This document shows positions 5,574 through 5,726 of a stretch of DNA of 5,726 nucleotides, in pieces. The stretch covers positions 1-5,726 of the forward strand of contig CAJUDT010000119.1 of assembly GCA_910585415.1 (NCBI GenBank), in the 5' to 3' direction. This stretch comes from an uncultured Flavonifractor sp. (lineage in GTDB: Bacteria; Bacillota; Clostridia; Oscillospirales; Oscillospiraceae). Made by a program: the position numbers and the translations under genes. Positions within the stretch are counted from its first letter, which is position 1; every line of letters starts with the position of its first letter. The notes under the pieces were generated by a model. The model made no database searches, was not told the DNA's origin, and worked only from the letters and a program-made list of their open reading frames with translations.

Positions 5574-5726
5574 ATGGCTATGGATAGAGAGCGCCCCCGC
5601 GGCCGTAAGCGCCGCAAGGTCTGTACGTTCTGTGTGGACAAGGTGGAGCACATCGACTATAAGGATGCCGCGAAGCTGCGCCGGTTCCTGTCCGAGCGGA
5701 GCAAGATTCTGCCCCGCCGCACCACC
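5574..5726 (+). CDS. rpsR: Small ribosomal subunit protein S18 (3' end cut by the window)
   Basis: S18 binds the 30S platform as the partner of S6. Only the first 51 residues are present, of roughly 75-95 in the family, and the frame is still open at the last base. The basic start (MAMDRERPRGRKRRK) is followed by VCTFCVDKVEHIDYKD (16-31) and then LRRFLSERSKILPRR (35-49), the hallmark S18 core. C17 and C20 form a CxxC pair typical of the zinc-ligand type of S18; further ligands would lie beyond the window. The ATG at 5574 has AAGGAGG nine bases upstream. A second ATG two codons later (5580) is possible but badly spaced. It is the last visible gene of the rpsF operon. Confidence 0.96.
   Translation, partial: MAMDRERPRGRKRRKVCTFCVDKVEHIDYKDAAKLRRFLSERSKILPRRTT

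Overview
The window looks like chromosomal sequence from a high-G+C member of the Firmicutes, most likely an Oscillospiraceae relative of the Flavonifractor / Pseudoflavonifractor type. The evidence is strong AGGAGG-type ribosome binding sites, near-consensus TTGACA/TATAAT promoters, the rpsF-ssb-rpsR ribosomal gene order, an S18 protein with a CxxC pair, and coding DNA that by eye is about two-thirds G+C. The taxonomic placement is an inference from style, not from a database match.

Left part (1-1083): the edge holds a strong hairpin pair (9-49) that looks like part of a dispersed non-coding repeat. An OmpR/PhoB-type response regulator follows on the minus strand (141-839, probably TTG start). 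It has its own near-consensus promoter (967-995) and a roughly 120-nt leader carrying a 7-bp direct repeat with 11-bp period and two small hairpins. No sensor kinase is visible, because the gene runs toward the window edge. This part is clearly less G+C-rich than the rest.

Middle part (1084-4537): a plus-strand two-gene unit starts from an extended -10 promoter (1019-1046), back to back with the response regulator promoter. The first gene encodes a homocysteine S-methyltransferase-domain protein with the three zinc cysteines and a C-terminal tail that resembles only the beginning of the MetH pterin-binding module. The second gene, 22 bp downstream, encodes a full-length Tex-family RNA-binding protein (YqgF, helix-hairpin-helix and S1 domains).

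Right part (4538-5726): a perfect-consensus promoter begins 3 bp after the tex stop codon and drives rpsF-ssb-rpsR (S6, single-strand DNA-binding protein, S18; rpsR is cut by the window end). The rpsF leader has the layout expected of the S6:S18 autoregulatory RNA. The 84-bp ssb-rpsR gap holds three overlapping hairpins that cannot all form together.

I see no CRISPR array, phage or transposase gene, tRNA or rRNA gene, defence system or biosynthetic cluster. The coding content is mostly housekeeping. The points most worth a second look are the repeat at the left edge, the truncated-looking MetH tail, the candidate operator in the regulator leader, and the RNA structures in the ribosomal operon.
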